Assembly (NCBI RefSeq): GCF_000213805.1 | Contig: NC_015556.1 | Span: forward strand, 1-64,000 | From: Pseudomonas fulva 12-X | GTDB lineage: Bacteria > Pseudomonadota > Gammaproteobacteria > Pseudomonadales > Pseudomonadaceae | Length of the DNA stretch: 64,000 bases | Direction: 5' to 3' | Shown: positions 11,535 to 20,082 of the stretch, piece after piece | How positions within the stretch are numbered: the first letter of the stretch is position 1 | Layout: each line of letters opens with the position of its first letter | Translations under genes and position numbers: made by a program | Notes under the pieces: generated by a model | Seen by the model: the letters and a program-made list of their open reading frames with translations, nothing else | What the model was told of the DNA's origin: nothing | Database searches by the model: none

Positions 11535-12152
11535 CTATTGCGCAGAAGAAGACGCTTGCGCCAGGCCCTGGCGTACGCGGTTGAACAGCGTGTACAGCAG
11601 CAGCGCGGTGATCACCGCGAGAATCGGGTTGATCCAGTTCGGCGGCAACAGCGCGGTGGCCACGCCAGCGCCCAGAACGCCGAAGCAGAAGGCGCGGTCG
11701 CTCTTGCCCATCGGGCCGTCATAGCGGCGTGAGGCGCCAACCATCGGACCCATGACACCGGCGTATTCGCTGATCAGCGCGAACAGCACCAGCACCACGA
11801 CCAGCGTTGGAGACACGCTAGGCAGCAGGGCGAACGGCAGGAACAACGCGGCATCGGCTATCACGTCGCACAGTTCGTTGAGATAGGCGCCGAGGGTCGA
11901 CTGCTGGCCAAATTCGCGGGCCAGCATGCCGTCCACGGCGTTGAGCGCCATGCGCAGAATCATCCACAGCGGGATCAGCGCAAATAGCCAGAGATGGTGT
12001 GGGAATAGAGCGAGCAGCAGGCCGATCAGCACCGACACGACAGCTGCGCTGAGCGTCACCTGATTGGCAGTGACGCCGCGGTCATACAGGCGCTGCACCA
12101 GGGGCCGCAGAAGATTCTGAAAGCGGGGTTTCAGCTGATAGATCGAAAGCAT
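11535..12152 (-). CDS. CDP-alcohol phosphotransferase family protein (YnbA-like)
   Basis: 205 aa with about six hydrophobic helices. The family motif D-x2-D-G-x2-A-R-x8-G-x3-D-x3-D is recognisable as NAVDGMLAR then GAYLNELCD, but the first and third aspartates are asparagine. From memory the E. coli YnbA sequence has Asn at both places, so this looks like a subfamily trait and not decay. ATG 12152 is preferred because GGAG lies 9 nt upstream; the GTG at 12158 would be only 3 nt from it. First gene of the operon; the alcohol transferred is unknown. A 140-bp repeat lies 30 bp upstream, inside the probable leader. Confidence 0.86.
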   Translation of the reverse strand: MLSIYQLKPRFQNLLRPLVQRLYDRGVTANQVTLSAAVVSVLIGLLLALFPHHLWLFALIPLWMILRMALNAVDGMLAREFGQQSTLGAYLNELCDVIADAALFLPFALLPSVSPTLVVVLVLFALISEYAGVMGPMVGASRRYDGPMGKSDRAFCFGVLGAGVATALLPPNWINPILAVITALLLYTLFNRVRQGLAQASSSAQ

Positions 12153-12182
12153 GAACACGAACTCCGTTTCGCCATGTTTCTC

Positions 12183-12322
12183 AGAACGTGCTACAGCCTG
12201 CTGCGCATCCGCGCTGCGGCGTTGAACGCCGGCTTCAGATGCTCATTTACCGCAGTAAACTCCGCTTCCTCGTCCGCGTTTGCCTTGCACCGCGATAGCT
12301 CGCGAGGCTGTGAACACGTTCT
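12183..12322. repeat. 140-bp dispersed repeat with inverted ends, copy 1
   Basis: The ends AGAACGTGCTACAGCCT and AGGCTGTGAACACGTTCT are imperfect inverted repeats. The interior shares long blocks with copy 2 (42880-43019), including GCTCATTTAC, GTAAACTCCGC and TAGCTCGCGAGGCT. Both copies are 140 bp. It encodes nothing, so it is MITE-like or a structured repeat. Confidence 0.8.
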
Positions 12323-12494
12323 GCAATAATTTGCGCCAGCTTAGCCGTTTAGGCCCCCGCCAGGCGATATGCCAACGTGAACATCGTCATGTGCCGCGCA
12401 AAAACTTATGCCCACTTTATCGACAGAATAGGTACCGATAAAAATCCTTATTTATCAGTAACCTAGGCGTAAAAATTCAATTAAATAGGAAATT

Positions 12495-12503
12495 GCTCAA
12501 CAG
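12495..12503 (+). promoter_or_regulatory. Perfect DnaA box in an AT-rich intergenic region
   Basis: TTATCCACA, the consensus DnaA-binding 9-mer, borders about 100 bp of AT-rich DNA that contains a one-mismatch box at 12417-12425. It is the only perfect box in this window that lies outside coding sequence. Confidence 0.7.
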
Positions 12504-12520
12504 GTTATCCACAGATCGCG

Positions 12521-13297
12521 TCAAGCCAGATCGTTGGCCGTTTCCACCGCTTCGGCCTGTGGGCTGAGCGCACCGATCTGGCACTGGGCCTGGCTGACCC
12601 ATTCGAAGACGCGATCGTTGAGGTTGGCGATCGCCCGCGGGCCTTCACCTTCTGCATACATCGCCGGGCCGATCACCACCTGTACCACGCCCGGTTTCTT
12701 GCTCCAGCCGTCCTTCGGCCAGAACTGCCCGGCGTTATGGGCAATCGGCAGCACCGGTAGGTTGCTGTTAACCGCCAGGGCGGTGCCGCCGCGGGAGAAC
12801 TTGCCGATCTGGCCGTCCGGGATGCGCGTGCCTTCCGGGAACACCAGCACCCAGGCGCCCTGCTCCAGGCGTGTACGGCCCTGTTGGGCCAATTGCTTGA
12901 GTGCGGCCTTGGGGTTGCTGCGGTCGATGGCGATGGGCTTGAGCATGGACAGCGCCCAGCCGAAGAATGGCACGTACATCAGCTCGCGCTTGATGACCTG
13001 GCTCAGCGGCTCGAAGTAGGCGCACAGGAAGAATGTCTCCCAGGTGCTCTGGTGCTTGGCGAGGATTACACAGGGGCGCTCGGGGATGTTTTCGGCGCCC
13101 GTGACCTCGTACTTGATGCCGGCAACCACCTTGGCCAGCCACACCGCGCTTCGGCACCAGGCCTGCACCACGAAGCGGTAGCGGGCACGGAACGGCAGGA
13201 AGGGCGCGACGAACACGCTGATGATGCACCAGACGAACGAGCTGGAAGACAGCAGCAGGTAGAAGAGTACGGTTCTGAGGGACTGCACTGGCGACAT
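12521..13297 (-). CDS. plsC: 1-acyl-sn-glycerol-3-phosphate acyltransferase
   Basis: Housekeeping-type PlsC (PA0005/LptA position) that acylates lysophosphatidate to phosphatidate at the inner membrane. From ATG 13297 the protein is 258 aa and begins MSPVQSLRTVLFYLLL. The catalytic motif is KHQSTWE (H-x4-E variant, where HX4D is standard) and FPEGTRIPDG is motif III. A TTG at 13336, overlapping the gmhB stop, would add 13 residues; I prefer 13297 from the family length. It follows gmhB on the minus strand, matching Pseudomonas synteny. Confidence 0.93.
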   Translation of the reverse strand: MSPVQSLRTVLFYLLLSSSSFVWCIISVFVAPFLPFRARYRFVVQAWCRSAVWLAKVVAGIKYEVTGAENIPERPCVILAKHQSTWETFFLCAYFEPLSQVIKRELMYVPFFGWALSMLKPIAIDRSNPKAALKQLAQQGRTRLEQGAWVLVFPEGTRIPDGQIGKFSRGGTALAVNSNLPVLPIAHNAGQFWPKDGWSKKPGVVQVVIGPAMYAEGEGPRAIANLNDRVFEWVSQAQCQIGALSPQAEAVETANDLA

Positions 13298-13332
13298 GGG
13301 AGCGATTACCGTGGCAGGGCGTGCCTGCGCTA

Positions 13333-13866
13333 TCAAGTGAGAAGCCGGGCAGCCACGGCCGCCAGGTCGTCGAATATCAGGGTGCCGGTTGGCAGAGCGG
13401 CTTTGGCCAGGGTGCGCTCACCCTTGCCGGTTTTCACCAGCACGGGCTGACAGTCGACGGCGAGCGCCGTTTCCAGGTCACTGGCGCTGTCACCCACGAA
13501 CCACACGCCGGCGAGCGGCACATCATAGTGCGCGGCGATCTGGAGCAACATGCCGGGCTTGGGCTTGCGGCACTCGCAGCCGTCGTCCGGGCCGTGAGGG
13601 CACTGCACGATCAGGCCGACTTCACCGCCCTGCTCCGCCACCAACTCACGCAATCGCGCATGCATGGCTTCCAGCACGCTCAGCGGGTAATAGCCGCGCG
13701 CGATGCCGGACTGGTTGGTGGCCACGGCCACGGTCCAGCCCGCCTTGCTCAGCGCGGCGATGGCCTCGATGGAGCCGGGGATCGGAATCCACTCCTCGAG
13801 GCTTTTGATATAGGCGTCGGAATCTTGATTGATGACTCCGTCGCGGTCGAGAATGATTAGCTTCAT
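13333..13866 (-). CDS. gmhB: D-glycero-beta-D-manno-heptose 1,7-bisphosphate 7-phosphatase
   Basis: HAD-superfamily phosphatase of ADP-heptose synthesis for the LPS inner core. The 177-aa protein has the nucleophile motif DRDGVIN near residues 7-13, and the GmhB zinc-binding loop CPHGPDDGCECRKP with its Cys/His ligands. The later GDSASDLETA supplies the acidic Mg ligands. It lies between glyS and plsC on the minus strand; its stop is close to, or overlaps, the plsC start. Confidence 0.95.
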   Translation of the reverse strand: MKLIILDRDGVINQDSDAYIKSLEEWIPIPGSIEAIAALSKAGWTVAVATNQSGIARGYYPLSVLEAMHARLRELVAEQGGEVGLIVQCPHGPDDGCECRKPKPGMLLQIAAHYDVPLAGVWFVGDSASDLETALAVDCQPVLVKTGKGERTLAKAALPTGTLIFDDLAAVAARLLT

Positions 13867-13952
13867 AGAACTGGCTCCAGGCCTCAGGCCTCAGGCTTCA
13901 GGTCCGGCTATTCAGCCTGCGGCCTGTAGCTTGAAGCCTGGCACCTCGGGCG

Positions 13953-16007
13953 TTAGCCCAGTACCGAGATATCGGCGACGCCCAGGAACAGGCCACGCAG
14001 ACGCGCCAGCAGCGCATAGCGGTTGGCACGGACCTTGGGGTCTTCGGCGTTGACCAGCACCGCTTCGAAGAAGGCGTCCACCGGCGTGCGCAGTGAGGCC
14101 AGCTGAGCCAGCGCCTCGCGGTACTGACGCGATTGCGCCAGTGGCTGCACGGCGTTGTCGGCCTTCTGGATCGCGGCATTGAGGGTGAACTCGGCCGGCG
14201 TATCGAAGTAATGGGCTTCGATGCTGCTCGCCACTTGCCCGTCGGCCTTGCTCAGCAGGTTGGACACACGCTTGTTGGCGGCGGCCAGTGCTTCGGCTTC
14301 CGGCAGCTTGCGGAAGGCCTGTACGGCCTGCACGCGCTGGTCGAAGTCCAGCGGCGACAGCGGGTTCACGGCACGCACGGCCTGGTACACGGAAACGTCC
14401 ACGCCTTCGTCTTCGTAGCGCGCACGCAGGCGGTCGAAGATGAATTCCAGCACCTGCGGGGCCAGGCCAGCGGCCTTGACCTTGCTGCCGTACTGACGCA
14501 CGGCGAACTCGACGGTGGCGCCCAGATCCAGCTCCAGCCCCTTCTCGATGAGGATGCGCAGCACGCCCAGGGCGGCACGGCGCAGCGCATAAGGATCCTT
14601 GCTGCCGGTGGGCAGCATGCCGATACCGAAGATGCCGACCAGGGTGTCGAGCTTGTCGGCCAGGGCCACCGCCGCACCGGTCAGGGTGCTCGGCAGTTCG
14701 GCGCCGGCACCGCGCGGCATGTACTGCTCGTTCAGGGCCAGGGCGACGTCTTCCGGCTCGCCATCGTTCAGCGCGTAGTAATAGCCGGCGATGCCCTGCA
14801 TCTCCGGGAACTCGCCGACCATTTCACTGGCCAGGTCGCACTTGCTCAGCAGGCCGGCGCGGGCGCCACGCTTGGCGTCGCCACCGATACGCCCGGCGAT
14901 GAAGCCGGCCAGGGCCGAGACGCGCTGGGCCTTGTCGTAGACGGTGCCGAGCTGGGCCTGGAACACCACGTTGGCCAGGCGCTGGTTGAAGGCTTCCAGC
15001 GGCTGCTTCTTGTCCTGCTTGAAGAAGAACTCGGCGTCGGTGAGGCGCGGGCGCACGACCTTCTCGTTACCGGAGATGATCTGGCTCGGGTCCTTGCTCT
15101 CGACGTTGGCCACGGTGATGAAGCGCGGCAGCAGCTTGCCGTTGGCATCGAGCAGGCAGAAGTACTTCTGGTTGTCCTGCATGGTGGTGATCAGTGCTTC
15201 CTGAGGCACTTCCAGGAAGCGTTCCTCGAAGGAGCAGACCAGCGGCACCGGCCACTCGACCAGGGCGCTGACTTCGTCGAGCAGCGCCGGTGGCACGATG
15301 GCGCTGCCCTGCTGCTCGGTGGCCAGCTGCTCGATGCGCTTGGCGATCTGCTCGCGGCGCTCGGCAACGTCGGCGATCACGTAGGCGGCGCGCAGCTCCT
15401 GTGCATACATGGCAGGCGCGGAGATGCGCACTTCATGGTTGGCGTGGAAGCGGTGGCCGCGGGAGAAGCGGTTGGCCTTCTGGGCGAGGATTTCGCAGTC
15501 GACGATCTGGTCGCCGAACAGCATTACCAGCCACTGGCTCGGGCGGACGAATTCGGTCTTGCGGGCGCCCCAGCGCATGCGCTTGGGAATCGGCAGCTCG
15601 TTCAGCGAGTTTTCCACGATGCCGGGCAGCAGCGTGTAGGCACGTTGGCCGGGGATGTGCTGACTGAATTTCAGCTTCGGCCCGCTCTGGTCGATGGCCG
15701 ACAGTTCCACGCCGCACTTCTTGGCGAAGCCCAGGGCGGCCTGGGTCGGGTTGCCCTCAGCGTCGAAGGCGGCCTGCACGGGTGGGCCGTCGAGGTTGAC
15801 GGTGCGGTCCGGCTGCTCGGTGGCCAGTTGCTCGACCAGCACGGCCAGGCGGCGCGGCGCGGCGTAGTAGCGCGCGCCACGGTAGCTAAGGCCGGCGGCC
15901 TTGAGGCCTTTCTCGATACCGGAGAGGAAGGATTCGCCCAGGGTTTTCAGGGCTTTGGGTGGCAGCTCTTCGGTGCCCAGTTCAACCAGAAAATCGAGCG
16001 CACTCAT
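13953..16007 (-). CDS. glyS: Glycyl-tRNA synthetase beta subunit
   Basis: Beta chain of the bacterial alpha2beta2 GlyRS, carrying the tRNA-binding and HD-like regions. 684 aa, normal length. Start [17 protein letters not shown] is typical and the C terminus carries the DALR-like anticodon-binding part. The start overlaps the glyQ stop by 4 bp (ATGA), giving coupled synthesis of the two subunits. Downstream, 13867-13952 holds CAGGCTTCA/TGAAGCCTGG inverted repeats that could form a terminator-like hairpin. Confidence 0.97.
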   Translation of the reverse strand: MSALDFLVELGTEELPPKALKTLGESFLSGIEKGLKAAGLSYRGARYYAAPRRLAVLVEQLATEQPDRTVNLDGPPVQAAFDAEGNPTQAALGFAKKCGVELSAIDQSGPKLKFSQHIPGQRAYTLLPGIVENSLNELPIPKRMRWGARKTEFVRPSQWLVMLFGDQIVDCEILAQKANRFSRGHRFHANHEVRISAPAMYAQELRAAYVIADVAERREQIAKRIEQLATEQQGSAIVPPALLDEVSALVEWPVPLVCSFEERFLEVPQEALITTMQDNQKYFCLLDANGKLLPRFITVANVESKDPSQIISGNEKVVRPRLTDAEFFFKQDKKQPLEAFNQRLANVVFQAQLGTVYDKAQRVSALAGFIAGRIGGDAKRGARAGLLSKCDLASEMVGEFPEMQGIAGYYYALNDGEPEDVALALNEQYMPRGAGAELPSTLTGAAVALADKLDTLVGIFGIGMLPTGSKDPYALRRAALGVLRILIEKGLELDLGATVEFAVRQYGSKVKAAGLAPQVLEFIFDRLRARYEDEGVDVSVYQAVRAVNPLSPLDFDQRVQAVQAFRKLPEAEALAAANKRVSNLLSKADGQVASSIEAHYFDTPAEFTLNAAIQKADNAVQPLAQSRQYREALAQLASLRTPVDAFFEAVLVNAEDPKVRANRYALLARLRGLFLGVADISVLG

Positions 16008-16951
16008 TCTGCTGCCTCCAGCTTGGCCAGTACTTCATCACGCAGATCGGGGGCGGCGAGCGGGAAGCCCAGGCGGCGACGGGCCTGCAGATAACTCTGC
16101 GCCACGGCGCGGGCCAGGGTGCGCACGCGCAGGATGTACTGCTGGCGCGCGGTCACCGAAATGGCGCGGCGGGCATCCAGCAGGTTGAAGGTATGGGAAG
16201 CCTTGAGGACCATCTCGTAGGTCGGCAGCGGCAGCTCCAGTTCGATCAGGCGGTTGGCTTCGCTTTCATAGAAGTCGAACAGCTCGAACAGCTTCTCGAC
16301 GTTGGCATGTTCGAAGTTGTAGGTCGACTGCTCCACTTCGTTCTGGTGGAACACGTCGCCGTAGGTCACCTTGCCGAACTGGCCGTCGGTCCATACCAGG
16401 TCGTAGACCGAATCGACGCCCTGCAGGTACATGGCCAGGCGCTCGAGCCCGTAGGTGATCTCGCCGGTGACCGGGTAGCACTCGATGCCGCCGACCTGCT
16501 GGAAGTAGGTGAACTGGGTGACTTCCATGCCGTTGAGCCAGATTTCCCAGCCCAGACCCCAGGCGCCGAGGGTCGGCGATTCCCAGTTGTCTTCGACGAA
16601 ACGGATGTCGTGCACCAGCGGGTCGATGCCGATGGCCTTCAGCGAGCCCAGGTACAGCTCCTGGAAGTTTTCCGGATTCGGCTTGAGCACAACCTGAAAT
16701 TGGTAGTAGTGCTGCAGGCGGTTGGGGTTCTCGCCGTAGCGGCCGTCGGTGGGGCGACGCGATGGCTGCACGTAAGCGGCGTTCCAGGTTTCCGGGCCGA
16801 TGGCACGCAGGAAGGTGGCGGTGTGGAAGGTACCGGCGCCCACTTCCATGTCATAGGGTTGCAGTACCACACAGCCCTGCTCGGCCCAGTATTGTTGCAG
16901 GGCGAGGATCAGGTCCTGGAAGGTGCGCACGGCAGGCGTTGTCTGGCTCAC
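16004..16951 (-). CDS. glyQ: Glycyl-tRNA synthetase alpha subunit
   Basis: Catalytic alpha chain of tetrameric GlyRS. GTG 16951 gives 315 aa and the standard start [19 protein letters not shown], with AGGTGA 7 nt upstream; the longer reading from 17020 is not conserved. Class II motifs are visible in [19 protein letters not shown] and [17 protein letters not shown] -10-like TATACT on the minus strand lies at 16991-16996. Transcribed with glyS. Confidence 0.97.
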   Translation of the reverse strand: MSQTTPAVRTFQDLILALQQYWAEQGCVVLQPYDMEVGAGTFHTATFLRAIGPETWNAAYVQPSRRPTDGRYGENPNRLQHYYQFQVVLKPNPENFQELYLGSLKAIGIDPLVHDIRFVEDNWESPTLGAWGLGWEIWLNGMEVTQFTYFQQVGGIECYPVTGEITYGLERLAMYLQGVDSVYDLVWTDGQFGKVTYGDVFHQNEVEQSTYNFEHANVEKLFELFDFYESEANRLIELELPLPTYEMVLKASHTFNLLDARRAISVTARQQYILRVRTLARAVAQSYLQARRRLGFPLAAPDLRDEVLAKLEAAE

Positions 16952-17261
16952 GAAAAATTCACCTGTTGGGGCTGCGACAGAAAGCCGGGGAGTATACCCG
17001 AAGCAAGGCGCAGCCCGCATGCTGCGCCGTCTCTACTGATAAAAGTGCGACGCGGGTGATGGCAGGCTGCTGGCGCTGGATTTCACGCCGCTCGTCCGTG
17101 CGCTGGAAAAAATCTGCCTGGTCGACCTGCGGGTTTGGCGACGCTCGTGCGTCTTAATAGGGAAACGCTGCCGTTTGCGGTGCACAACGGCAGCCGTCGT
17201 CGATCAGCCGACCCACGGCCGGGGGCCTGATCGTGTCTGGAGCAGCAGGCAAGGTGTATCG
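16952..17261. other. Divergent intergenic region glyQ / PepSY gene
   Basis: No gene seen. It contains the glyQ -10-like box (16991-16996), a GGCGCAG/CTGCGCC hairpin (17007-17028), and a 9-bp-stem hairpin GCTGCCGTT/AACGGCAGC (17167-17194) in the presumed leader of the PepSY gene. I looked for a Fur box, expected if the plus-strand genes were iron-regulated, and did not see a convincing one. Confidence 0.6.
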
Positions 17262-18887
17262 ATGAAAGAGGGATTTCGCCAGTCCATGGCGTGGTTGCAT
17301 ACCTGGACGGGGCTGGTGGTGGGCTGGGTACTGTTCTTCGTGTTCGTGACCGGTACCGCCGGCTACGTGGACGACGAGATCACCCGCTGGATGGAGCCGG
17401 AGCGGCCGTTGCAGGTGCGTGTGGACGGCGTGGAACGCGGGCCGATGATCGAGCGCGCGCTCGACCGCCTGGAGCAGGTGGCCGGCAATGCCAAGAGCTG
17501 GACCATCACCCTGCCCCATACCTCACTGCGACCCCGTGGCGAACAGGGCCTGGCGATCGCCTGGGAGGACCTGCCCGAGCGCGGCCACGACTATGGCCGA
17601 CGCGGCAGCGAGACGCTCAACGCCCACACCGGCCTGCCCCGCCAGGAAGTCGAGCCGCGGGAAACCGGTGGCGGTGCGGCGCTCTACGAAATGCACTACG
17701 TGCTGCATTACCTGCCGTACGACGTGGCGATCTACATCGTCGGTGTATGCACCATGCTGATGTTGCTGGCGATCCTCACCGGTGTGATCACCCACAAGAA
17801 GATCTTCAAGGACTTCTTCACCTTCCGCCCCGGCAAGGGCCAGCGTTCCTGGCTGGATGCGCACAACGTGATCAGCGTGATGGCCCTGCCGTTTTTTGTG
17901 ATGATCACCTATAGCGGCCTGGTGTTCTTCCTCTTCAATTACATGCCGGCGGGCGCGGCGGCGTTGTACGGGGCCGGCAAACAGCAGGAGCGCGTGCTGA
18001 TCGACGAACTGTTCGGCCGCGACAAGCGTGAGCACCTGCCAGCCAGCCGGCCCCAGGTGGCACTCGAGGAACTGGTGCGGCGCGCCGAGGTGCAGTGGCC
18101 CGGCCAGGGCGTGGCCAGCCTGACCCTCAGCCAGGTCAGAGGCGAGCCGGCGCGGATCGACGTGCAGCGCGTCACAGGGGGCTCGGTGAACGTCTATGAC
18201 CCGGTGATGCTCAGCTTCGCAGCCGATGGACAGCCCGCCGTCTACCCGGACAAGACCCACGGCCCTGGCAAGGTTCACCGCATGCTGGTAGGCCTGCACG
18301 AAGGCTTGTTCGCCGACTGGTGGCTGCGCTGGTTGTACCTCGTCGCCGGCCTGCTGGGCTGCGGAATGATCGGCACCGGCCTGGTGCTGTGGACGGTCAA
18401 GCGGCGCAATCAGCACCTCAAGCGCAACGCTGGCGCCGCGTTGTTCGACGCCTATGGCCTGCGCCTGGTGGAGGTGCTCAATGCCGGCACCCTGGTCGGC
18501 CTGCCGATCGCGGTCGCCGCCTACTTCTGGGCCAACCGCCTGTTGCCGGTGGGCATTGCCGACCGCGCCGCCTGGGAAATGCATTGCCTGTTCCTGACCT
18601 GGGGCTGGCTGTTCCTCTATGCCGCGCTGCGGCCATTGAGGAAGGCCTGGCTGGAAATGGCCTGGATGGCGGTCGCGGCCTACGGCCTGATTCCGCTGAT
18701 CAACGCGCTGACCACCGACCGCCATCTGGGCATTACCCTGGTAGAGGGCGACTGGGTGCTGGCTGGCTTCGACCTGAGCATGTTCGGCCTGGCCGCGCTG
18801 TTCGCCTACGGCGCCCTGAAGATCCGCAGACGCTGGCTGAAGGCCGACGCAGCGGCGATACAGGCCGGCAAGGAGGCGCTGGCATGA
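17262..18887 (+). CDS. PepSY-associated TM-helix protein (putative siderophore-iron/heme-type reductase)
   Basis: 541 aa from ATG 17262 (AAGG upstream), an inner-membrane protein with four or more TM helices around a large periplasmic part. Membrane-embedded histidines are visible in MAWLHTWTGLVVGW, in MHYVLHYLPYDVAIYIVG, in DAHNVISV and in HRMLVGLHEG. These fit b-type heme ligands, as proposed for PepSY reductases such as FpvG and FsrB. The last segment has four more TM helices. It overlaps the DUF3649 gene by 4 bp. It probably passes electrons across the membrane to periplasmic ferric-siderophore; the substrate is not visible from sequence. Confidence 0.82.
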   Translation: MKEGFRQSMAWLHTWTGLVVGWVLFFVFVTGTAGYVDDEITRWMEPERPLQVRVDGVERGPMIERALDRLEQVAGNAKSWTITLPHTSLRPRGEQGLAIAWEDLPERGHDYGRRGSETLNAHTGLPRQEVEPRETGGGAALYEMHYVLHYLPYDVAIYIVGVCTMLMLLAILTGVITHKKIFKDFFTFRPGKGQRSWLDAHNVISVMALPFFVMITYSGLVFFLFNYMPAGAAALYGAGKQQERVLIDELFGRDKREHLPASRPQVALEELVRRAEVQWPGQGVASLTLSQVRGEPARIDVQRVTGGSVNVYDPVMLSFAADGQPAVYPDKTHGPGKVHRMLVGLHEGLFADWWLRWLYLVAGLLGCGMIGTGLVLWTVKRRNQHLKRNAGAALFDAYGLRLVEVLNAGTLVGLPIAVAAYFWANRLLPVGIADRAAWEMHCLFLTWGWLFLYAALRPLRKAWLEMAWMAVAAYGLIPLINALTTDRHLGITLVEGDWVLAGFDLSMFGLAALFAYGALKIRRRWLKADAAAIQAGKEALA

Positions 18888-19180
18888 AGAAGGGTTCGAT
18901 GGCCGCCTATCGCTGGTCGGTCGTCTCGCGGGTACTGGCGGCAGCATTGGGCGGCTATGCACTGGCCTCGGCGTTGACCGTGCTGCTGGCGCTGATCTGG
19001 CCGCTGCCGAAAAGCCAGGCCGTGCTGGCCGCCACCATGCTCAGCTTCACCCTGTATGCCGTGGCGGTGATCTGGGTGTTCAGCGTACGCAGCGCGACCC
19101 GCGCCTGGCTGGGCATGCTGATCCCGACCGGCGTGGCCGCGCTGACGTGCTGGGCACTGCAGGCGGGAGGCGCGGGATGA
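18884..19180 (+). CDS. DUF3649 family small membrane protein
   Basis: 98 aa, three hydrophobic helices (about residues 16-42, 46-66, 72-92), little else. ATG 18884 overlaps the PepSY gene stop (ATGA) and its own stop overlaps the next gene, so the three genes are translationally coupled. DUF3649 proteins regularly accompany PepSY and DUF3325 genes in iron-uptake clusters (FpvGH-like). Its role is unknown; it may be an accessory subunit of the reductase. Confidence 0.75.
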   Translation: MKKGSMAAYRWSVVSRVLAAALGGYALASALTVLLALIWPLPKSQAVLAATMLSFTLYAVAVIWVFSVRSATRAWLGMLIPTGVAALTCWALQAGGAG

Positions 19181-19983
19181 TCCTCAACCTGTCTCTTCTG
19201 CTGGCCAGCCTGGGCGGCTTCATCGCCCTGGCGCTGGCCATGGAAAAACACTGCCGGCAGTTGCTGCATCGCGTGCTCTCGCCATGGTGGATGCGTGCGC
19301 TGCGCTATTTCGGCTGGCTGCTGCTGGCCGGGGCGCTGGTGCTGAGCCTGGGGCAACTGGGCTGGAGCATCGGCGCGGCCGCCTGGTTCGGTTGGTTGTC
19401 GGTCGCCGGCGTGGCGCTGGCTTTCTTCTTGCCCAAGTGGCCTGGGCAGCGCGAACCCGCCAAGGCGCCGCCGCGTCGTGACAAGCATCCGGCTAGGCAG
19501 CCATCGGCCGAACGCTTGCTCGGCCTGCGCCGCGCTGCCATGGCATTGCTGTTGCTGGTGCCCGTGGTGGTGCTCGGCCTGTTGCTGAGCGCTGCGCCGA
19601 AACCGCTGCATAGCGATGAAGCCGTACATGGCCAGGTCGGGCCCTGGTCGTTCGCCCTCGCCCAGGCCCAGCGCAGGGCGCCGCATCAGGTACTGGGCAC
19701 GCCCTTCAAGGCCTTCGAAGTGCGTTTCTGCGAGCGCTGCGACGACCAGATCCGCGCGGCCTACCTCAAGATCCGCAAGCCGCGCTCGCTGCGGGCCGCC
19801 GGCCTGGTATTCAGCGGCGAGCGCTGGGATCGCCGGGTGGAGATCCAGATTCCCGCCAAGGCCAGGGTCAGCGACGGGCTGTGGCTGACCGTCGAAGGCA
19901 AGGACGGCAGCGTGCACCACGCCGCTGTGGATATCGACAAGGTGTCGCCCGAGTTGGCGGCCTATCTGAAGGGCGAATCCTGA
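19177..19983 (+). CDS. DUF3325 protein fused to a C-terminal periplasmic domain with a CxxC motif
   Basis: 268 aa from ATG 19177, coupled to DUF3649 by overlap. The first roughly 95 residues look like DUF3325: three hydrophobic helices, with MEKHCRQLLHR after the first. A basic linker (RREPAK-like, Lys/Arg-rich), a fourth TM helix (about 125-147) and a soluble domain of about 120 residues follow. That domain should face the periplasm. It contains FCERCDDQ, a CxxC pair, in a region that otherwise lacks cysteines. I do not recognise this C-terminal domain. DUF3325 proteins are usually only about 100 aa, so this is either a fusion or a variant. Confidence 0.72.
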   Translation: MILNLSLLLASLGGFIALALAMEKHCRQLLHRVLSPWWMRALRYFGWLLLAGALVLSLGQLGWSIGAAAWFGWLSVAGVALAFFLPKWPGQREPAKAPPRRDKHPARQPSAERLLGLRRAAMALLLLVPVVVLGLLLSAAPKPLHSDEAVHGQVGPWSFALAQAQRRAPHQVLGTPFKAFEVRFCERCDDQIRAAYLKIRKPRSLRAAGLVFSGERWDRRVEIQIPAKARVSDGLWLTVEGKDGSVHHAAVDIDKVSPELAAYLKGES

Positions 19984-20082
19984 GTGGCCGGCGTCGGGCG
20001 CGGCGCGTTCCTGAGGCGGATTGCGCCCGTGGGTGCAATGCGCGGTTATAGTCTGCCCTCGCCCCTCACCGAGCCGACTCCC

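Larger units (their letters stand above)
12153..12520. other. AT-rich intergenic region between ynbA-like gene and plsC
   Basis: No coding potential. It holds a 140-bp inverted-ended repeat (12183-12322). Next comes an AT-rich tract (about 12396-12490) with a near-match DnaA box TTATCGACA (12417-12425). A perfect DnaA box (12495-12503) follows, just past the plsC stop. The ynb operon promoter should lie in the AT-rich part, upstream of the repeat. Confidence 0.7.

Noticed and set aside
14133..16094. 653-codon plus-strand open frame opposite glyS
   Set aside because: Antisense to glyS with a composition typical of a complementary reading; no motif.
16952..17261. Fur box before the PepSY operon
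   Set aside because: No AT-rich GATAAT-type repeat is visible.
17523..18962. 479-codon minus-strand open frame opposite the PepSY gene
   Set aside because: The plus-strand frame has TM helices, conserved histidines and coupled neighbours; the minus frame has none.
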